A stretch of 64,000 nt of DNA, taken from assembly GCF_000802425.1 (NCBI RefSeq), contig NZ_JRUD01000002.1, positions 362,889 through 426,888 of the forward strand, read 5' to 3'. Source of the DNA: Pseudomonas flexibilis (GTDB taxonomy: Bacteria; Pseudomonadota; Gammaproteobacteria; Pseudomonadales; Pseudomonadaceae). Of this stretch, positions 52,165 through 61,135 are shown piece after piece. Position numbers and translations under genes: made by a program. Below the pieces are notes generated by a model, which ran no database searches, was not told the origin of the DNA, and saw only the letters and a program-made list of their open reading frames with translations. Numbering within the stretch: position 1 is the first letter of the stretch; every line of letters starts with the position of its first letter.

Positions 52165-53307
52165 GTGAGAACCCCCTGGACCTGGGCGCTGCTGTTCAGC
52201 ATGGCCGTACTGGCCGGTTGCGGCAGTTCGAGCAAGAAGGAGCTGCCGCCGGCCGATCTGCCGGACTTCACGGCGGAGCTCAAGCTGCGCAAGGAATGGA
52301 GCCGCTCGATTGGCGACGGCCAGGGGGACCTCTTCAATCGTCTGGTGCCGGCGGTGGATGGCGAACGCATCTTCGCCGCCGACGCCGACGGCCTGGTGCA
52401 GGCCATGGATCGCCTGACCGGCAAGGTGCTGTGGAAGAAGAAGCTCAAGCTGCCGGTGTCCGGCGGCGTGGGCGCCGGCTTCGGCCTGGTGCTGGTCGGT
52501 ACGCTGAAGGGCGAAGTGATCGCCCTGGACGCCGACAGCGGCGAGCAACGCTGGCAGGCCAAGGCCACCAGCGAGGTGCTGGCCGCTCCGGCCACCAACG
52601 GCGACGTGGTGGTGGTGCAGACCCAGGACGATCGCCTGATCGGCCTGGATGCCACGACTGGCATGCAGCGCTGGATCTACGAGAGTTCGCCGGCGGTACT
52701 GACCCTGCGTGGCACCGGTGCGCCACTGCTGACCAACCAGCTGGCCATCGCCGGCCTGTCCACCGGCAAGGTGATCGCCGTTGACGCGCGTCGTGGTCTG
52801 CCGGTCTGGGAGCAGCGGATTGCGGTTCCCCAGGGGCGTTCCGAACTGGAGCGTATCGTCGACATCGACGGCGGGTTGCTGGTCTCCGGCAGCACCTTGT
52901 ACGTGGTCAGCTACCAGGGGCGCCTGGCGGCGCTGGACCTGAACAGCGGCCGGGTGCTCTGGCAGCGCGAAGCGTCCAGTTCGGTCGGTGTCGCCCAGGG
53001 CTTCGGCAGCGTATACCTCAGCCAGGCCAACGGCACGGTGGAGGGGATCGACGAGCGCTCCACCACCGCGCTGTGGAGCAACGACCAGTTGGCCCGTCGC
53101 CAGCTGTCGGCCCCGGAGGTGTTTTCCAGCTACGTGGCGCTCGGTGACTACGAGGGTTACCTGCACCTGATCAGCCAGGTGGATGGCCGCTTCGTCGCCC
53201 GCACCCGCGTCGACAGCGACGGCCTGCGCGCCCGACCGATCGCCGTGGGTGGCTGGCTGTATGTCTATGGCGATGGCGGCAAGCTGATGGCGCTGACCAT
53301 CGAATAG
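52165..53307 (+). CDS. bamB: Outer-membrane protein assembly factor BamB
   Basis: 380 residues. Lipoprotein signal with lipobox LAGC (about residues 17-20), then an eight-bladed beta-propeller of PQQ-like repeats (GLVQAMDRLTGKVLWKKKLK, VIALDADSGEQRWQAK, RLIGLDATTGMQRWIYE). It is part of the BAM complex inserting outer-membrane proteins. GTG start 1 nt after the yfgM stop. Confidence 0.95.
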   Translation: MRTPWTWALLFSMAVLAGCGSSSKKELPPADLPDFTAELKLRKEWSRSIGDGQGDLFNRLVPAVDGERIFAADADGLVQAMDRLTGKVLWKKKLKLPVSGGVGAGFGLVLVGTLKGEVIALDADSGEQRWQAKATSEVLAAPATNGDVVVVQTQDDRLIGLDATTGMQRWIYESSPAVLTLRGTGAPLLTNQLAIAGLSTGKVIAVDARRGLPVWEQRIAVPQGRSELERIVDIDGGLLVSGSTLYVVSYQGRLAALDLNSGRVLWQREASSSVGVAQGFGSVYLSQANGTVEGIDERSTTALWSNDQLARRQLSAPEVFSSYVALGDYEGYLHLISQVDGRFVARTRVDSDGLRARPIAVGGWLYVYGDGGKLMALTIE

Positions 53308-53347
53308 CGACCGGGCACGAACCCGCGCGTCGTCGCTGCGAATGATC

Positions 53348-53390
53348 GGCCGCTGCCTGGGCAGCGGCCTTCGTGTTTTCTGATTTTTTA
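53348..53390 (+). terminator. Hairpin terminator or attenuator between bamB and der
   Basis: A perfect 10-bp stem, GGCCGCTGCC / GGCAGCGGCC, with a 2-nt loop, followed by TTCGTGTTTTCTGATTTTTT. It lies 41 nt after bamB and 15 nt before der, so it may end the ndk-bamB run or control read-through into der. Confidence 0.65.
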
Positions 53391-53404
53391 AAGTGGAGAG
53401 CCGC

Positions 53405-54877
53405 ATGGTTCCCGTAATTGCCCTGGTCGGCCGCCCCAACGTGGGCAAGTCGACTCTGTTCAACCGCCTGACCAAGTCCCGCAACGCCATCGTCGCCGAG
53501 TTCGCCGGCCTGACCCGTGATCGCCAGTACGGCGAGGCCAAGTGGCAGGGCCGCACCTATATCGTCGTCGACACCGGCGGCATCACCGGTGACGAGGAAG
53601 GCATCGACGCCAAGATGGCCGAGCAGTCGCTGCTGGCCATCGAAGAAGCCGACGCCGTGCTGTTCCTGGTCGACTCCCGCGCCGGACTGACCGCCGCGGA
53701 CGAGCTGATCGCCGAGCACCTGCGCAAGCGCAACAAACGCAGCTTCCTGATTGCCAACAAGGTCGATACCGTCGACCCCGATCTGGCGCGCGCCGAGTTC
53801 AGCCCGCTGGGCCTGGGCGATGCACTGCCGATTGCCGCAGCCCATGGCCGCGGCATTCACCCGATGCTGGAAGAAGTGCTGGGTGTGTTCCCCAAGGACG
53901 AAGACGCCGAGGCGCTGGAAGCGGTTGCGCAGGAAGAGGTCGCCGAGGGCGAGGAGGCATCGCGCATTCCCGGCCCGAGCGAGAAGGATGGCATCAAGAT
54001 CGCCATCATCGGCCGGCCCAACGTCGGCAAGTCCACCCTGGTCAACCGCATGCTCGGCGAGGAGCGGGTGGTGGTCTACGACCAGGCCGGCACCACGCGG
54101 GACAGCATCTACATCCCCTTCGAGCGTGACGACGAGAAGTACACGCTGATCGACACCGCCGGCGTGCGCCGGCGCGGCAAGATCTTCGAGGCCATCGAGA
54201 AGTTCTCGGTGGTCAAGACCCTGCAGGCCATTCAGGACGCCAACGTGGTGGTGTTCGTAATGGATGCCCGCGAGGGCGTGGTCGAGCATGACCTCAACCT
54301 GCTGGGATTCGTATTGGAAACCGGCCGCGCGCTGGTCATCGCGCTCAACAAGTGGGACGGCATGGAGCCTTCCGAGCGCGACTACGTGAAGAAAGAGCTG
54401 GAGCGCCGGCTGTTCTTCGTCGACTTTGCCGACATCCACTTCATCTCCGCGCTGCATGGCACCGGGGTGGGCAATCTGTACAAATCCGTGCAGGCCGCCT
54501 TCCACTCGGCGGTGACCCGTTGGCCCACCAACCGGTTGACCAACATCCTCGCCGACGCGGTGCAGGTGCATCAGCCGCCGCTGGTCAACGGTCACCGCAT
54601 CAAGCTGCGCTACGCCCACCTGGGCGGCGCCAACCCGCCACTGATCGTCATCCACGGCAACCAGGTGGAAGCGGTGCCCAAGTCCTACACCCGTTACCTG
54701 GAAAACACCTTCCGCAAGGTGCTCAAACTGGTGGGTACGCCGATCCGCATCGAGTACAAGGGCGGCGAAAACCCCTTCGAGGGCAAGAAGAACAAGCTCA
54801 CCGACCGCCAGGTGAACAAGAAGCGCCGCCTGATGGCCCACCACAAGAAGGCCGAGAAGAAGCGCAAGAAGAAGTAG
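53405..54877 (+). CDS. der: Ribosome-assembly GTPase Der (EngA)
   Basis: 490 residues with two tandem GTPase domains. First: GRPNVGKST (8-16) and DTGG; second: GRPNVGKST near residue 200 with [10 protein letters not shown] and NKWD. A KH-like C-terminal domain and a lysine-rich tail ([10 protein letters not shown]) follow. It is needed for 50S subunit maturation. The ATG at 53405 matches the family start [16 protein letters not shown]; the codons before it are unlikely to be translated. Confidence 0.97.
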   Translation: MVPVIALVGRPNVGKSTLFNRLTKSRNAIVAEFAGLTRDRQYGEAKWQGRTYIVVDTGGITGDEEGIDAKMAEQSLLAIEEADAVLFLVDSRAGLTAADELIAEHLRKRNKRSFLIANKVDTVDPDLARAEFSPLGLGDALPIAAAHGRGIHPMLEEVLGVFPKDEDAEALEAVAQEEVAEGEEASRIPGPSEKDGIKIAIIGRPNVGKSTLVNRMLGEERVVVYDQAGTTRDSIYIPFERDDEKYTLIDTAGVRRRGKIFEAIEKFSVVKTLQAIQDANVVVFVMDAREGVVEHDLNLLGFVLETGRALVIALNKWDGMEPSERDYVKKELERRLFFVDFADIHFISALHGTGVGNLYKSVQAAFHSAVTRWPTNRLTNILADAVQVHQPPLVNGHRIKLRYAHLGGANPPLIVIHGNQVEAVPKSYTRYLENTFRKVLKLVGTPIRIEYKGGENPFEGKKNKLTDRQVNKKRRLMAHHKKAEKKRKKK

Positions 54878-54897
54878 CGGCTTCGGTGCGGTTCTTT

Positions 54898-54984
54898 GGG
54901 AGCGGACTTGTCCGCGAGCTTTTCATTCAGGTTCAGCTAGCTAGCCGGCCGCTCCAAAAAGCTCGCGAATGAATTCGTTCCCAC
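54898..54984. repeat. REP element pair after der
   Basis: GGGAGCGGACTTGTCCGCGAGC and the inverted GCTCGCGAATGAATTCGTTCCCAC, with a CTAGCTAG palindromic core between them. It separates der from the aminotransferase gene. Confidence 0.75.
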
Positions 54985-55068
54985 GAGTTCCTCGCAGATG
55001 CCTCCCGCTTGCACCCTCCCGCTTCCCGCTTCTATGCTCGACGCCCCGTTTCCCTGGCGTCGAAGCCC

Positions 55069-56220
55069 ATGATCCACAGCAAGCTGCCCCACGTCGGCAC
55101 CACCATCTTCACCACCATGTCCCAGCTTGCCACGCAGGTCGGGGCGATCAACCTGTCCCAGGGCTTCCCCGATTTCGACGGGCCGGATGCGCTGCGCGAG
55201 GCGGTCGGCCGCCACGTGATGGCCGGCCACAACCAGTACGCGCCGATGACCGGCCTGCCGGCCCTGCGCGAGCAGGTAGCGGCCAAGGTGGCGCGTCTGT
55301 ACGGCCGCCAAGCCAATGCCGATACCGAGATCACCATCACCCCCGGCGCGACCCAGGCGATCTTCTGTGCCATCCAGGCGCTGGTGAGCCCCGGCGACGA
55401 GGTGATCGTCTTCGATCCCTGCTACGACAGTTACGAGCCCTCGGTGCAGCTGGCCGGCGGGCGCTGCGTCCATCTGCCGCTCAGCCTGCCGGACTTTGCC
55501 ATCGACTGGCAGCGCCTGCAGGACGCACTGACGCCGCGCACCCGGCTGATCATCCTCAACAGCCCGCACAATCCCAGTGGTGCGCTGCTGGAACGCGCCG
55601 ACCTGGAACGCCTGGCCAGCCTGCTGCGCGGTCGCGAGGACATCTACCTGCTCAGCGACGAGGTCTACGAGCACCTGGTGTTCGACGGCCGCGAGCATGC
55701 CAGCCTGCTGCGTCACGACGAGCTGTATGCACGCGCCTTAGTGGTCAGCTCCTTCGGCAAGACCTACCACGTCACCGGCTGGAAGACCGGCTATGTGGTG
55801 GCGCCGCCGGCGCTCACCGCCGAGCTGCGCAAGGTGCACCAGTACGTGAGCTTCACCGGCGTCACCCCGCTGCAATGGGCGCTGGCCGACTACATGGCCG
55901 CCTATCCGCAGCATGTCGACGAGCTGCCGGACTTCTACCAGGCCAAGCGTGACCTGTTCTGCGGGCTGCTGGCCGAATCGCGCCTGCGCTTCACGCCGAC
56001 GCCGAGCACCTATTTCCAGCTGGCCGACTATTCGGCGATTCGCCCGGACCTGGATGATGTGGCGATGAGCCAGTGGCTGACCCGCGAACACGGGGTGGCC
56101 TGCATTCCAGTGTCGGTGTTCTACCAGACGCCGCCGGCGGATCTGCGCCTGGTGCGCTTCTGCTTCGCCAAGCGCGAGGAAACCCTGCGCCAGGCGGCCG
56201 AGAAGCTGTGTGCCGTATGA
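55069..56220 (+). CDS. Class I/II PLP aminotransferase, methionine/glutamine type (YbdL-like)
   Basis: 383 residues. Fold type I aminotransferase with PLP lysine K231 in SSFGKTYHVTGWK, phosphate-binding GATQAIF, NSPHNPSG and RLVRFCF arginine. The sequence resembles YbdL (methionine/glutamine transaminase) and kynurenine-oxoglutarate transaminases. The next gene is an omega-amidase, the enzyme that hydrolyses the 2-oxoglutaramate made by glutamine transamination. Together they form the methionine-salvage/glutamine transaminase route (inference from pairing). ATG 55069 is chosen because it matches relatives. Confidence 0.88.
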   Translation: MIHSKLPHVGTTIFTTMSQLATQVGAINLSQGFPDFDGPDALREAVGRHVMAGHNQYAPMTGLPALREQVAAKVARLYGRQANADTEITITPGATQAIFCAIQALVSPGDEVIVFDPCYDSYEPSVQLAGGRCVHLPLSLPDFAIDWQRLQDALTPRTRLIILNSPHNPSGALLERADLERLASLLRGREDIYLLSDEVYEHLVFDGREHASLLRHDELYARALVVSSFGKTYHVTGWKTGYVVAPPALTAELRKVHQYVSFTGVTPLQWALADYMAAYPQHVDELPDFYQAKRDLFCGLLAESRLRFTPTPSTYFQLADYSAIRPDLDDVAMSQWLTREHGVACIPVSVFYQTPPADLRLVRFCFAKREETLRQAAEKLCAV

Positions 56221-56243
56221 ACCGATGGTTGTGAGGATTCGAC

Positions 56244-57026
56244 ATGAGTGACAAACCCGACCTGCGCCTGGCCCTGGTGCAGACCGATCTGGTCTGGCAT
56301 GACGCGCCGGCCAATCGTGAGCGCTTCGCGCAGTTGCTGGAGCGGGCGCGCGGTGCCGATCTGGTCATCCTGCCGGAGATGTTCACCACCGGCTTCTCCA
56401 TGGAGTCGGCGACGCTGGCCGAAGCGGAGGAGGGCGCCACCCATGCCTGGCTGCGGGAGCAGGCCGAGCGGCTGCAGGCGGTGGTCACCGGCACGCTGAT
56501 CATCCAGGCGGCCGACGGTAGCTACCGCAACCGCCTGCTGTGGGCGCAGCCGGATGGCCAGGTGCGCCATTACGACAAGCGCCACCTGTTCCGCATGGCC
56601 GGCGAGCACGAGCATTTCGCCCCGGGTGGCGAGCAGGCGCTGTTCGAGCTGAAGGGTTGGCGGGTGCGCCCGCTGATCTGCTACGACCTGCGCTTCCCGG
56701 TGTGGAGCCGCGATCCCCAGGGCACCGATCTCTTGCTCTACACCGCCAACTGGCCGGCGGCCCGGCGCAACGCCTGGAACCGCCTGCTGCCCGCGCGGGC
56801 CATCGAGAACCTCTGCTACGTGGCGGCGGTGAACCGCGTCGGCACCGATGGGCATGGCTATCCCTACAGTGGCGACAGCCAGGTGCTGGATTTTCTCGGC
56901 GATAGCCTGCTGGACGCGGGGGAGGGCGACGGCGTGTTCCAGATCAGCCTGAACGCGGACAAGTTGGCGCGCTTTCGCGAACGCTTTCCGGCCTGGCGGG
57001 ATGCGGATGCCTTCGAGCTGAAATGA
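56244..57026 (+). CDS. Nitrilase-family omega-amidase (YafV/Nit2-like)
   Basis: 260 residues. The catalytic triad of the nitrilase superfamily is visible: E45 in ILPEMF, K112 in YDKRHLF and C146 in LICYDLRFP. YafV/Nit2 proteins hydrolyse 2-oxoglutaramate and 2-oxosuccinamate. The location 23 nt after a YbdL-like transaminase supports this over other amidase roles. GAGGATTC precedes the ATG. Confidence 0.9.
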   Translation: MSDKPDLRLALVQTDLVWHDAPANRERFAQLLERARGADLVILPEMFTTGFSMESATLAEAEEGATHAWLREQAERLQAVVTGTLIIQAADGSYRNRLLWAQPDGQVRHYDKRHLFRMAGEHEHFAPGGEQALFELKGWRVRPLICYDLRFPVWSRDPQGTDLLLYTANWPAARRNAWNRLLPARAIENLCYVAAVNRVGTDGHGYPYSGDSQVLDFLGDSLLDAGEGDGVFQISLNADKLARFRERFPAWRDADAFELK

Positions 57027-57030
57027 GAGT

Positions 57031-57213
57031 CGTAGGGCGGTCGGCGTTTTTCCGGCCGCCGTCTGGCGAGCCCGCGCCAGGCGCAGATCGTAGGGTGGGT
57101 CGCGCTTCATCGACCCACCGTGCGTGCCGGCGCGGTGGTGGACAAGAAAAACGTTGTCCACCCTACGGATGCGTTCAGGGTAGGGCGCGCGCTTTATCGA
57201 CCCACCGTGCGGG
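57031..57213. repeat. Cluster of dispersed GTAGGGTGG repeats, copies 4-6
   Basis: Three adjacent units: GTAGGGCGGTCGGCG at 57031, a full unit 57090-57166 (GTAGGGTGGGTCGCGC ... TTGTCCACCCTAC), and a third from about 57180 (GTAGGGCGCGCGC). Together they occupy the gap between the omega-amidase gene and the convergent EamA gene. Confidence 0.65.
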
Positions 57214-57216
57214 CCG

Positions 57217-58092
57217 TCAGGCGCGCTGTGGCGCCGCCATTCCAGGTTTACGGCCCAGCCGGTTCACCCACAGCGAGCCAACGATGATCAGGCCGCCGAC
57301 CGTCAGGCGCAGCAGGTCTTCTTCGGTGTTCCAGGCCAGCAGGTTGATCAGCAGTCCCACCGGTACGCTGAGGTTGTTCATCACCGCCAGGGTGCCGGCG
57401 TCCACCTGGGTGGCGCCCTTGTTCCACCAGAACTGGCCCAGCGCGGTGGCCAGCAGGCCCATCCACACCAGTACGCCCCATTGCACATCGGTGGTCGGCA
57501 GGCGCTGCGGATTGCCCAGCAGGAGCCAGGCCGGCAACACGACGATCAGCGCACCGAGGAAGAAGTAGCCGAAGCGCCGGAACAGCGGCACGTCGCAGGG
57601 ATGGCGGGCCACCAGGCGCTTGTACAGCACCTGGCCGGTGGCGAAGGTGAAGTTGGCGATCTGCAGCAGGAAGAAGCCGAGCAGGAAATCGCCGCTGACG
57701 TCGTCATAGCGGATCAGTGCCGCACCGAATACCGCCAGGGCGGCGGCCAGCAGCGCCCAGCCATTGAAGCGTCGGTTCAGGGCGTCGTCGATCAGCGTCA
57801 CGTGCAGCGGCGTGAGCACGGTGAACAGCAGCACCTCCGGCACCGTCAGGACGTTAAAGCTCAGGTACAGGCAGAGGTAGGTGATGCCGAACTGCAGCGC
57901 GCCGACCAGCATCACGCCGCGGATGAACGGTGGCGGCACGCCGCGCCAGCGGGTGAGCGGCAGGAACACCAGGCCGGCCAGGACCACCCGGGTCAGGACC
58001 GCGAAATAGCTGTCGACCTGACCGGCCAGGAAGGCGCCGATCAGGTTGAAGGAAACCGCCCAGAGCAGGGTGACGACAAGCAGATAGATCAT
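57217..58092 (-). CDS. EamA (DMT) family transporter
   Basis: 291 residues with ten predicted membrane helices in two EamA repeats (starts LLWAVSFNLIGAFLA and the second half FTFATGQVLYKRL). A short Arg/Ala-rich tail lies in the cytosol. The family moves amino acids, carboxylates or nucleotide-type solutes; it resembles the carboxylate/amino acid/amine transporter branch. Substrate unknown. Confidence 0.87.
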   Translation of the reverse strand: MIYLLVVTLLWAVSFNLIGAFLAGQVDSYFAVLTRVVLAGLVFLPLTRWRGVPPPFIRGVMLVGALQFGITYLCLYLSFNVLTVPEVLLFTVLTPLHVTLIDDALNRRFNGWALLAAALAVFGAALIRYDDVSGDFLLGFFLLQIANFTFATGQVLYKRLVARHPCDVPLFRRFGYFFLGALIVVLPAWLLLGNPQRLPTTDVQWGVLVWMGLLATALGQFWWNKGATQVDAGTLAVMNNLSVPVGLLINLLAWNTEEDLLRLTVGGLIIVGSLWVNRLGRKPGMAAPQRA

Positions 58093-58162
58093 GTGGGACT
58101 CCCGGTCAGGGCGCCGACATTACCTGCTGCCCTGGCCGATCACAATTGTCCCGGCGGCGAAC

Positions 58163-58867
58163 TCAGCGGCGGGCGAGCGGTGTGCAGCTGGACAGGTCCA
58201 CCTCGCCCACATAGGGATTGGCGTTGCCCTGCACGCAGGCAATCTTGCGGTTGCGCCACTGTTCCCATTCGCTCACCGGATACTGGCGGTTCCAGATGTC
58301 GTACAGGCGCTGATCCTGGCGCGACAGGCGCAGGTGGTATCGCTCGCTCATGTACAGGTAGATGCGTGCGATGGCGCCCCGGGTGGACTCCGGTGGCATG
58401 GCGGTGCGCTGCTTGAAATCCACCACAAACGGACAGGCACCGTACTGATGGGGTTTCTGGGTAAGCATGCCGAAGCCGTAGTTGCTGCGGTCGCCGTTCA
58501 CCTCGCCAATGGACGGCACCAGATTGTGCAGGTCGGCCTCGGCGCGGCTGAACACCGGGTCGTTGGCAGTGCAGTTCTTGCGCCCGCCGTCCTGCCAGCA
58601 CTGGCGCTGGTGGCCGATTACCCAGGCCGGTACCACGTGTTCCCACTCGATGCGCCCGGCACGTTGTGCGTTCTTGCGCGGCTCGTAGCCACAGCTGTCC
58701 AGATCGACGCGATTGCCCTTGTAGGTGCAGCCGCAATAGAACTCGACCGGTCGCTCGGCATATAGCTTCCAGGCGATCTTCTTGGCTTCGACGAAGGTGC
58801 GGGGGGCGTCGGCCTGGGCGAAATGCACAGGCACGGCGATGAACAGCAGGACGAACAGCAGGCGCAT
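58163..58867 (-). CDS. endA: Endonuclease I (periplasmic DNase)
   Basis: 234 residues. Signal peptide MRLLFVLLFIAVPVHFAQA; the His-Me endonuclease motif IEWEHVVPAW with the catalytic histidine, and downstream LVPSIGEVNGDRSNYGFG with a metal-binding asparagine. Many cysteines suggest disulfides in the periplasm. The ATG at 58867 is chosen with GAGAG upstream; a TTG 15 nt upstream is not needed. The gene stands alone. Confidence 0.92.
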   Translation of the reverse strand: MRLLFVLLFIAVPVHFAQADAPRTFVEAKKIAWKLYAERPVEFYCGCTYKGNRVDLDSCGYEPRKNAQRAGRIEWEHVVPAWVIGHQRQCWQDGGRKNCTANDPVFSRAEADLHNLVPSIGEVNGDRSNYGFGMLTQKPHQYGACPFVVDFKQRTAMPPESTRGAIARIYLYMSERYHLRLSRQDQRLYDIWNRQYPVSEWEQWRNRKIACVQGNANPYVGEVDLSSCTPLARR

Positions 58868-59003
58868 GGAAACTCTCGACAACGTGACTGAGAGCGCATC
58901 CGTGCGCGTGAGGCCGCGATTCTAGCCTGCTGTTGGTTAACAAATGCAAGGAATACAAGAGCTTGCGCAGGGGGAAAGAGACAATGCGGCTGATGCGCTG
59001 ACC

Positions 59004-59068
59004 TGTAGGAGCGGCTTCAGCCGCGATGCTTTTGAGCGGGCGCGATCGTGGCCGAAGCCGCTCCTACA
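59004..59068. repeat. Palindromic repeat TGTAGGAGCGGCTTCAGCCGC
   Basis: TGTAGGAGCGGCTTC ... GAAGCCGCTCCTACA, a long palindrome with an internal GATGC/GATCG loop, common at Pseudomonas intergenic sites. Along with the tRNA promoter it is the only feature in the 352-nt gap 58868-59219. Confidence 0.7.
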
Positions 59069-59171
59069 AAAAACGTTGCTCCCAGCCCCGGAGAAAACCC
59101 CGATCAACGGCCGGTTTGCCTAAGTGTTTGTTCTGCTGGCAAAAAAAATTCACTTCCGTTGAAAAATACTG

Positions 59172-59200
59172 TTGACAGGGGAGCGGGTCGAACCTAATAT
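59172..59200 (+). promoter_or_regulatory. Strong sigma-70 promoter of the Ala/Glu tRNA array
   Basis: Perfect TTGACA (59172-59177), a 17-nt spacer and TAATAT (59195-59200; 4/6 to TATAAT), then a GC-rich discriminator GCGCCCCGTCC. The composition fits stringent control of stable RNA. Confidence 0.85.
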
Positions 59201-59219
59201 GCGCCCCGTCCTGACGCAC

Positions 59220-59295
<76 letters not shown>

Positions 59296-59327
59296 AACCT
59301 CTCTTGAGGTGCGGTCTTGAAGGTTTC

Positions 59328-59403
59328 GTCCCCTTCGTCTAGTGGCCTAGGACACCGCCCTTTCACGGCGGTAACAGGGGTTCGAGTCCCCTAGGGGACG
59401 CCA
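59328..59403 (+). tRNA. tRNA-Glu (TTC anticodon), copy 1
   Basis: 76 nt with encoded CCA. Acceptor GTCCCCT / AGGGGAC, anticodon loop CTTTCAC gives TTC. Identical to the copy at 59582. Confidence 0.96.
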
Positions 59404-59456
59404 TATTCCAGCGGTATCGCAGTCATGCGGTACACACGTCGAGAGACGAAAAATCC

Positions 59457-59532
<76 letters not shown>

Positions 59533-59581
59533 AATTCCACGGCAAGGCCAGCTCCAGCTGGCGTTGTTCTTCGAAGGTTTC

Positions 59582-59657
59582 GTCCCCTTCGTCTAGTGGC
59601 CTAGGACACCGCCCTTTCACGGCGGTAACAGGGGTTCGAGTCCCCTAGGGGACGCCA
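59582..59657 (+). tRNA. tRNA-Glu (TTC anticodon), copy 2
   Basis: 76 nt, same sequence as copy 1. The 5' flank (GAAGGTTTC) is shared with copy 1, a trace of the duplication. Confidence 0.96.
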
Positions 59658-59687
59658 TTTTCTTGCCCGTGCTTTTTGCGGGAATCC

Positions 59688-59720
59688 AGGGTCGCCCATG
59701 TGGCGGCCCTTTTGTTTTTT
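59688..59720 (+). terminator. Terminator of the tRNA array
   Basis: AGGGTCGCC pairs with GGCGGCCCT (one wobble) around CATGT, followed by TTTGTTTTTT. It lies 30 nt after the last tRNA. Confidence 0.8.
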
Positions 59721-59780
59721 CCGCGAAAAAAACCATGGTCACGGTTGCCTCAGCGCTGTGGGGACGGAACGCGTCTGAAG

Positions 59781-59806
59781 GTTCGCGAATGAGTTTGCTC
59801 CCACAG
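59781..59806. repeat. Single REP unit upstream of eda
   Basis: GTTCGCGAATGAGTTTGCTCCCACAG, half of the REP pair seen after iscX and der. Confidence 0.65.
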
Positions 59807-59917
59807 AGGGCTGCGCCGCGATCCGCTGGCCTTGTTCGCGAAGTATTTGCGATCATGCGCGGGTCGCACGGGTAGATGCCCGGGCGACCTTTCTTTCCGT
59901 ATTGCGGGGTGCGTGTC

Positions 59918-60568
59918 ATGAGCCTGACGATGGAAGCGATTTTGCAGCAGGCCCGTCCGGTTCTGCCGGTGCTGGTGATCGAGGACGTGGGCAGTGCGCT
60001 GGCCCTGGCGCAGGCGCTGCATGTCGGTGGCATCCGGGTGCTCGAAGTCACGCTGCGCACGCCACGCGCGCTGGAGGCCGTGTCGATCATCCGCCGCGAG
60101 CTGCCGGACCTGATCGTCGGCGCCGGCACCCTGATCCATGCCGAGCAGTTTCTCGAGGCGCGCGACGCTGGCGCCCAGTTCGCTGTCAGCCCCGGTTGCA
60201 CCGAGCGCCTGGCGCTGGCGGCGGAAAATGTACAGATGCCCTACCTGCCGGGGGTGCTGACACCCTCCGAAGTGCTGCTGGCGCTGGAGTACGGGTACCG
60301 CTCGCTGAAGCTGTTTCCGGCCAATGGCACCGGTAGCGTGAAGATGCTCAAGAGCCTCAAGGGGCCGTTCACCGGCATCCGTTTCTGTCCCACCGGTGGT
60401 ATCAACGTCGACAACCTGCTGACCTTCCTGCGTCTGCCCAACGTGGCTTGCGTCGGCGGAACCTGGATCGCCCCGGCTGATCTGGTCAAGGCGCGTGCCT
60501 GGGACCAGATCACCCAGCTGGCCAGCGAAGCCTGCTCGCTGGCCGCCAGTCTGGACGCGCCGCGATGA
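59918..60568 (+). CDS. eda: KDPG/KHG aldolase
   Basis: 216 residues. 2-keto-3-deoxy-6-phosphogluconate aldolase, last step of the Entner-Doudoroff pathway and also active on 4-hydroxy-2-oxoglutarate. The Schiff-base lysine is K131 in RSLKLFPA and the base is E43 in VLEVTLRTP. The ATG at 59918 gives the typical length; upstream codons reach into the intergenic region. Not next to other Entner-Doudoroff genes here; instead it overlaps a thioesterase gene. Confidence 0.95.
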   Translation: MSLTMEAILQQARPVLPVLVIEDVGSALALAQALHVGGIRVLEVTLRTPRALEAVSIIRRELPDLIVGAGTLIHAEQFLEARDAGAQFAVSPGCTERLALAAENVQMPYLPGVLTPSEVLLALEYGYRSLKLFPANGTGSVKMLKSLKGPFTGIRFCPTGGINVDNLLTFLRLPNVACVGGTWIAPADLVKARAWDQITQLASEACSLAASLDAPR

Positions 60569-61005
60569 AGTGGGATCTTCCCGATCCCTTCGTGCGTGAG
60601 CTGGAGGTGGTCGCTGAGGATATCGATGAGCTGGGCCATGCCAACAATGCCACCTACGTCAGGTGGATGGAGCGTTGCGCCTGGGGCCATTCGCAGCATC
60701 TCGGCCTGGACCTGGCCGCTTACCGGCGGCTGGATCGGGCCATGGCCGTGGTGCGCCACGAGGTGGACTACCTGGCTAGCGCCTATCAGGGTGAGTGCCT
60801 GTGCATGGGTACCTGGATCGTCGAATCCGACCACCGGCTGCGCATGCTGCGGCGCTTTCAGTTGGTGCGCCCGGCCGATGGCGTGACCCTGCTGCGCGCG
60901 CAGACCACCTTTGCCTGCATCGAGCTGTCCACTGGTCGCCCGCGACGCATGCCGGCCGAGTTCGTTGAGGGTTATGGTCGGGCGTTGGTGATGACACAGC
61001 CATAG
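60565..61005 (+). CDS. Acyl-CoA thioesterase (hotdog fold, YbgC/FadM-like)
   Basis: 146 residues. Single hotdog domain with the [16 protein letters not shown] motif (acid/asparagine active site of the 4-hydroxybenzoyl-CoA thioesterase group). It hydrolyses acyl-CoA thioesters; the chain preference is unknown. The ATG overlaps the eda stop (ATGA). A lone REP unit follows. Confidence 0.9.
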   Translation: MKWDLPDPFVRELEVVAEDIDELGHANNATYVRWMERCAWGHSQHLGLDLAAYRRLDRAMAVVRHEVDYLASAYQGECLCMGTWIVESDHRLRMLRRFQLVRPADGVTLLRAQTTFACIELSTGRPRRMPAEFVEGYGRALVMTQP

Positions 61006-61017
61006 GCAGCCGCCGAC

Positions 61018-61044
61018 GAGCTCGCGGACGAGTCCGCTCCCAGA
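61018..61044. repeat. Single REP unit between the thioesterase gene and dusC
   Basis: GAGCTCGCGGACGAGTCCGCTCCCAG, same family as the units after speC and iscX. Confidence 0.6.
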
Positions 61045-61135
61045 GAGCCGGTCGCGGTGCTGGACCCGCGCCAGCTCCCGCCTGCGTAATCATCCCCGTA
61101 CACTACGCGCCCCTTGCGCTCCACGAGTCATACCC

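Noticed and set aside
57031..57213. CRISPR-like array in the repeat cluster before the EamA gene
   Set aside because: Units are unequal in length and content, no regular spacers exist, and no cas gene is in the window.
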